Positions 3,813-7,559 of a stretch of 7,559 nt of DNA are shown here, piece by piece (position 1 is the first letter of the stretch; every line of letters begins with the position of its first letter). The notes under the pieces were generated by a model. That model had not been told where the DNA came from, searched no databases, and saw only the letters and a list, made by a program, of their open reading frames with translations. This DNA is from JBDUDK01 sp040002995 (lineage in GTDB: Bacteria > Actinomycetota > Acidimicrobiia > Acidimicrobiales > Ilumatobacteraceae). The stretch spans positions 1 to 7,559 of the forward strand of contig JBDUDK010000086.1 of the NCBI GenBank assembly GCA_040002995.1. The letters are read 5' to 3'. A program made the translations under genes and the position numbers.

Positions 3813-6800
3813 GAGAACGGCCTCGACTCTGCTGAGTTGCATCGAGTGCGCCGCTGGTTCGGCACCTAGGTCTCGTTGGATGGCGGTGTCGGCGATGAGC
3901 TGATGCAGCTGGCGGGGGCGGAGTTGTTCCAACGTTCCGCGGTCGTCGAGTTCGTTGAGGAGATCGACGACCCACTGATGCCGGTCCGTCACCGCTCGTT
4001 GGTAGATGGTGGTGGTGCGGTGGACGATCGCGGTGCGGAGGTGGTCCGTGTCGTTCGGTTCCCAACGGCGGTCGGCGATCGCGTCGCGTTCCGCCGTGAC
4101 CGTCGCGCGGTCGTTGGATTGCGTGGCGATGAGTGTGTCGCGCTCGCTGGTAAGAAGGGCGCGCCGTTCGTGGCCGGTCTCGGCTGCCAGCTGGGATTCG
4201 ACGTGAGCGAGGCGGTCGTTGACGGCGACCAAGTCCTCGGTCAGCTCACGGAGTCGGCGGCCCGGATCGAGCGCAGCGAGGGCCTCGTGTAGTTGCGCCA
4301 GGGTCCGCTCTTCGGTGGGTTCGTTCGTGTCGAGGGTGGCCGCAAGGGCGTCGAGGGCACTTTGGACCGCAGACCGCACGGGTGTGGGCCAGTGGGCGAG
4401 GGCGTCGTGTTGGGCGGCGAGGCGTTGGAGTTCGTGGTGTTCGACGATGTAGGGCCAGTTGGCCAGGATCCACCGGTTGCGCTCGGACTGGGCTTTGGTC
4501 GCGTCGGCGAGCGCACTGTAGAGATCCGGAGTGTCGAGTCGACCGCCGGCGATGAGGTCGTCGATGATGCGGCTCTGATCAGGTGGTGCGTCGGCGAAGA
4601 GCCGGTCGAGGTGGCTGATGCGGTCGTGAATCTCGATCGGGGTGAGCGACGGCTCGCCGACGGTGGGTTGGGGCTGAATCACGCGGTTGGCAAGCCAGGT
4701 GCGCTTTGCGAGCGTGGTGGCCATCGCGTCGAGCCACCGCGGACAGAGGTTGGGGTCTTCGGGTTCGGGTCCGAGACCGGGGTGGTGCGGGGCGATGTGG
4801 TGGAGGTCGCGCCATACGGCGATGTGGGCGACGGTGTCGTCCCAGACGGTGGCACCGGCGGGGTCGGCTGGTCGTGTGCCGATCCACCAGGTGAGCCATT
4901 CGGGTGCGTCGGCGTGCATCTGATAGGCGAGCGTCTCGCGCCGTGTCTCGATGGCCCGCCGAAGGAGTGTGACGTCGCCCGGTTCGATCGACCACTCGGC
5001 GAGCGCGGCGGCCCAGAGGTCGGAGGCGTGTTCGATTCTGGCGGCCTCCTGGTCGAGCCACCGTCGTGCCGCGTGTGTGATGTCGACGGGGTCGGGGTGG
5101 TCGATGGGCTTGAGTTCGCTCCAAGAGAGAGTCCGGACGGCGGAGGTGCCATCGTCGGCGACGAAGAGCACGGTTGCGTTACCGGATGTGTCGTGGACGG
5201 CGGTGATGGTGCCGACGTTGTCGCGGTCGAGTGCCCGCACCCGGCGCTCGACGGCGAGGTTCCGGCGTGCGTGTCGGGCTCGTTCGAGTGTGGCGATGTC
5301 GTCGGCAGGGTCTCTGACGCGAGCGGCTTTTGCTCGCGTCTCCGCCGTGGCAGCATGGCCGCACCGGTCCTCGAGGGTGGCGAGGTCGAGGTGGGCGAGG
5401 TCGGCAACGAGCGCGGCGGCTGGGTCGGAGCGAGTGGCGAAGCTCTTGGCCTCCGAGCGACCGATGGTGGCCAGCAGCTCGTGCTCCGGTCGTTCCGTTT
5501 CGCCGGGGAGGGGCAGGCCGCGGGCGTGGTCGCGTTCGCCGAACTCGGCGGCTTGACGGTTGGTCGCGTACAGGAACGCGCCCTGCCGTGCTCGGGAGAG
5601 GGCGACATAGGCCGCTTCGCGGTAGAGGCCGGCGGGCCCGACGATGAACACGGCGTCGCAGGTGGCGCCTTGGCTCTTGTGGATAGTCATCGCGTAACCG
5701 TGCTCCAGGAACCCGGCGGCGAGGTAGTCGTGGTCGAATCGGACCGTTTCCCTGGAGCGCAGCAGCATGTCGAGCGTGCCGCGCTGGACGTCGACGGCGA
5801 CGACGGTTCCGACCATGCCGTTGTCGATCCGGATCGCTCGTCCGTCGGGGGTGTGCTGGTTGGTGTCGTTGCGGCAGGCGAGCACCCGATCACCAGATTG
5901 GAACGTTGTGCCGCCGACGGTGAGTTCGGGGCCGGCGAGGAGGCCTTCGTCGGCGGCACGCCGGCGGGCGAGCCGGTTCAGTGCCTGTGCCTCGCTGCGG
6001 GTTCCGGCCAGGAGAAGTGCGTCGCTACCCGCGGTGTGGGCGCTCCACCACTCGTCGACGGCGCTGCGGTGGAGCACGACAGGGTCGTCTGCGACGCGGA
6101 CGCGATCGTGCGCGAGGTAGGCATTCCATGCGGTGGTGACGTCGCCGTGGCGGAGATCTTCGAGCGCGTCGATCTCCCACGCCTCGTTCTGGCGTCGATT
6201 AGTGGTGAGCTCGCAGACGTGGTCGCCGAGGGTGGCGATGGCGTTGGCGAGTCCTCCGCCCGCAGCGATTTCGGGGAGTTGGTGGTGATCGCCGACCAGG
6301 ATCACCTTCGCACCGGCGCGGCGTGCGGTGGTGACGACGTGATAAAGGTCGATGGTGCCGCACATCCCGGCCTCGTCCACCACGACGACAGTGTTGGTGG
6401 TGAGCGGGTGGTCGTTGATGTGGTGGTCGAAGCGGGGAATGGTGAACGCCGGGATGTGGCCACCGGTTTCGAGTTCGCGGGCAGCCCGCGCTGATGGCGC
6501 GACTCCGACGATGTTCCACCCGACGGCTCGGTAGGCGGACGCGACCGCGGCCAGCGTGTACGTCTTGCCCGTGCCGGCTCGTCCGACGAGAACCTCGATC
6601 GCGTTGCCCTGGGTGCACAGCCGCGTGGCTGCGGCGTGCTGGTCGTCGCCGAGTGACGCGACCGCGCACGCGATTGTCACCCCGTCGGGCGCGAGTGCGC
6701 CGGTGTGGGACGCGACTCCCGACGCGATCGCGTCGGCGAGCTCGGCTTCCGACGCGATCAACCGGCGGGTCGTGTAGCGCTGTTCCCATCCAGCAGGCCG

Positions 6801-7559
6801 GTCGAGTGTGGCCGGGTCGCGGATGGTGACGATCTCGTCGAGGGCGAGCACGCCGGCGGTGAGACGGTCAACGTCGGCACCAGTCGCGCCGGGTTGCATC
6901 ACGGACGCGACCGTTTTGGTGACATCGTGGCGGGTGAACGTCGAGTCCTGCGCGATGAGGCGATCGGCGACAACAGCGGCGAGCTGCTCGATGTCAACCG
7001 GCCCGTGTCGGGCATGCGCTGTGCTGCCGGCGAGGAGGGCGTCGAGTTGGGTTGGCCCCCAGCCGGCGGCCTCGGCTTCGTGCTGCCATCGTTCGACGAT
7101 GCCGTCGGGGTCGATGGCGGCCTTGGTCTTGCGGGTCGCCAGGGTCGCGGCTTGGGCGGCCTTCGAACCGGATGCCCCCAGGCGTTCCAGCTCGGCTTCG
7201 ATCTCCTCGCGACGTTTCGAGAACAGCCGCACGATGCGCTGCGGGATGCCGGCGATCTCGCAGGCGTCTTTGACCGGCGGCGTCCATTCCACGCCGAGCC
7301 GCGCGGTGAGCTCGCGGCGCAGCGCCGCCTGGAACGCGGCGCCCGCGGCGCGCTGCGATCGGTAGAGACCGGTGGCGTCGAGCGCCGTCCATCGACGGTC
7401 CGGGCCTCGGGTGATGTTGGCGACCAGGACATGCCAATGGAGTTGCGGATCGCCGGCCCGGCTGGTGCGGTGTCGGAACTGCGCAGCCACGAACCCGGCG
7501 CCCGGGAACCGACGCGTCCCCCACCCCTCGACACGGGGAACCTTGGCGTCGCGTCGGTT
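3804..7559 (-). CDS. MobF (TrwC/TraA-type) conjugative relaxase-helicase, N-terminus missing
   Basis: The frame is open to the right edge; 1251 codons are visible (numbered from the first) and the true start lies beyond 7559. It begins inside the TrwC relaxase domain. HRTSR (30-34) and LHWHVLVAN (40-48) hold the histidines that bind the metal for oriT nicking; the catalytic tyrosines would be upstream. A RecD-like superfamily 1 helicase follows: a Gln at about 307, Walker A GRAGTGKT (326-333), Walker B VVVVDEAG (391-398), GDHHQLPEI (423-431), TTNRRQ (452-457), TIHKSQGAT (625-633) and YVALSRARQGAF (651-662). The enzyme would nick and hold one strand, then unwind it for transfer through a mating channel. 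After the helicase come an SH3-like stretch (about 771-820), a conserved Trp-rich block (about 886-933) and a coiled-coil-like region (about 1108-1163). It ends at TAG 3804-3806. All visible motifs are intact. Confidence 0.95.
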   Translation of the reverse strand, partial: NRRDAKVPRVEGWGTRRFPGAGFVAAQFRHRTSRAGDPQLHWHVLVANITRGPDRRWTALDATGLYRSQRAAGAAFQAALRRELTARLGVEWTPPVKDACEIAGIPQRIVRLFSKRREEIEAELERLGASGSKAAQAATLATRKTKAAIDPDGIVERWQHEAEAAGWGPTQLDALLAGSTAHARHGPVDIEQLAAVVADRLIAQDSTFTRHDVTKTVASVMQPGATGADVDRLTAGVLALDEIVTIRDPATLDRPAGWEQRYTTRRLIASEAELADAIASGVASHTGALAPDGVTIACAVASLGDDQHAAATRLCTQGNAIEVLVGRAGTGKTYTLAAVASAYRAVGWNIVGVAPSARAARELETGGHIPAFTIPRFDHHINDHPLTTNTVVVVDEAGMCGTIDLYHVVTTARRAGAKVILVGDHHQLPEIAAGGGLANAIATLGDHVCELTTNRRQNEAWEIDALEDLRHGDVTTAWNAYLAHDRVRVADDPVVLHRSAVDEWWSAHTAGSDALLLAGTRSEAQALNRLARRRAADEGLLAGPELTVGGTTFQSGDRVLACRNDTNQHTPDGRAIRIDNGMVGTVVAVDVQRGTLDMLLRSRETVRFDHDYLAAGFLEHGYAMTIHKSQGATCDAVFIVGPAGLYREAAYVALSRARQGAFLYATNRQAAEFGERDHARGLPLPGETERPEHELLATIGRSEAKSFATRSDPAAALVADLAHLDLATLEDRCGHAATAETRAKAARVRDPADDIATLERARHARRNLAVERRVRALDRDNVGTITAVHDTSGNATVLFVADDGTSAVRTLSWSELKPIDHPDPVDITHAARRWLDQEAARIEHASDLWAAALAEWSIEPGDVTLLRRAIETRRETLAYQMHADAPEWLTWWIGTRPADPAGATVWDDTVAHIAVWRDLHHIAPHHPGLGPEPEDPNLCPRWLDAMATTLAKRTWLANRVIQPQPTVGEPSLTPIEIHDRISHLDRLFADAPPDQSRIIDDLIAGGRLDTPDLYSALADATKAQSERNRWILANWPYIVEHHELQRLAAQHDALAHWPTPVRSAVQSALDALAATLDTNEPTEERTLAQLHEALAALDPGRRLRELTEDLVAVNDRLAHVESQLAAETGHERRALLTSERDTLIATQSNDRATVTAERDAIADRRWEPNDTDHLRTAIVHRTTTIYQRAVTDRHQWVVDLLNELDDRGTLEQLRPRQLHQLIADTAIQRDLGAEPAAHSMQLSRVEAVLVR

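Larger units (their letters stand above)
55..7559. mobile_element. Integrative element at tRNA-Leu (one end, incomplete)
   Basis: A tyrosine integrase, an Xis-like winged-HTH protein and a MobF relaxase follow a tRNA 3' end on the same strand. This order is known from integrative and conjugative or mobilisable elements that use tRNA genes as attB. The element runs past the right edge, because the relaxase is still open there. No second copy of the tRNA 3' sequence was found inside the window, so the other attachment site lies outside it. The exact left boundary depends on the crossover point, probably within the T arm or acceptor stem or just after it. Whether this is an ICE or an IME is undecided, because no coupling protein or type IV secretion gene is in view. 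Confidence 0.75.

Noticed and set aside
3598..4065. 155-codon minus-strand frame overlapping the relaxase end
   Set aside because: Mostly out-of-frame relaxase sequence, rich in His/Pro/Arg, with no ribosome site or domain.
4679..5608. 309-codon frame on the minus strand
   Set aside because: Out-of-frame shadow of the relaxase, rich in Pro/Ser/Thr, overlapping confirmed relaxase coding sequence.
4293..6494. 733-codon open frame on the plus strand
   Set aside because: Antisense to the relaxase helicase and C-terminal region. It is open because of high GC in the real gene; the translation is Gly/Val/Asp-rich with no known motif.
1..7559. CRISPR array, insertion sequence ends or rRNA
   Set aside because: No regularly spaced repeat-spacer pattern, transposase or rRNA-like sequence was found on either strand.

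Overview
This is a GC-rich window, most plausibly from a chromosome of the Actinomycetota. The grounds are base composition, the Arg/Ala-rich proteins, GTG starts and an actinobacterial-style MobF relaxase; the genus cannot be told. It holds one end of an integrative mobile element. Positions 1-54 are the 3' part of a tRNA-Leu gene with anticodon GAG. All convincing genes after it lie on the minus strand and read toward the tRNA.

Layout from left to right: the tRNA-Leu 3' end, the probable attachment site; about 250 bp of repeat-rich attachment-region DNA (inverted copies of the tRNA 3' sequence, two tandem direct-repeat pairs); a tyrosine recombinase/integrase (303-1706); a small winged-HTH excisionase-like protein (1719-2036) read in the same frame as the integrase and separated from it by one amber codon; about 1.1 kb with no convincing gene but with palindromes, hairpins and short repeated motifs (2037-3136); a GNAT-family N-acetyltransferase (3137-3601); a 202-bp spacer; and a large MobF (TrwC/TraA-type) conjugative relaxase-helicase (3804 to beyond 7559), whose first part, including the catalytic tyrosines, lies outside the window.

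Taken together this is the integration module plus the DNA-processing part of the transfer module of an integrative and conjugative, or integrative and mobilisable, element. The integrase would insert the element into the tRNA-Leu gene, the Xis-like protein would favour excision, and the relaxase would nick oriT and unwind the strand for transfer. The acetyltransferase is probably cargo. No coupling protein, mating-channel gene, replication initiator or second attachment site is visible, so self-transfer cannot be judged.

The most notable points are an extra helix-turn-helix-like insertion inside the core-binding part of the integrase, the regularly spaced repeats beside the tRNA, a perfect 12-bp palindrome with a near-perfect second copy upstream of the excisionase, and a structured intergenic kilobase that could contain control sites or oriT.
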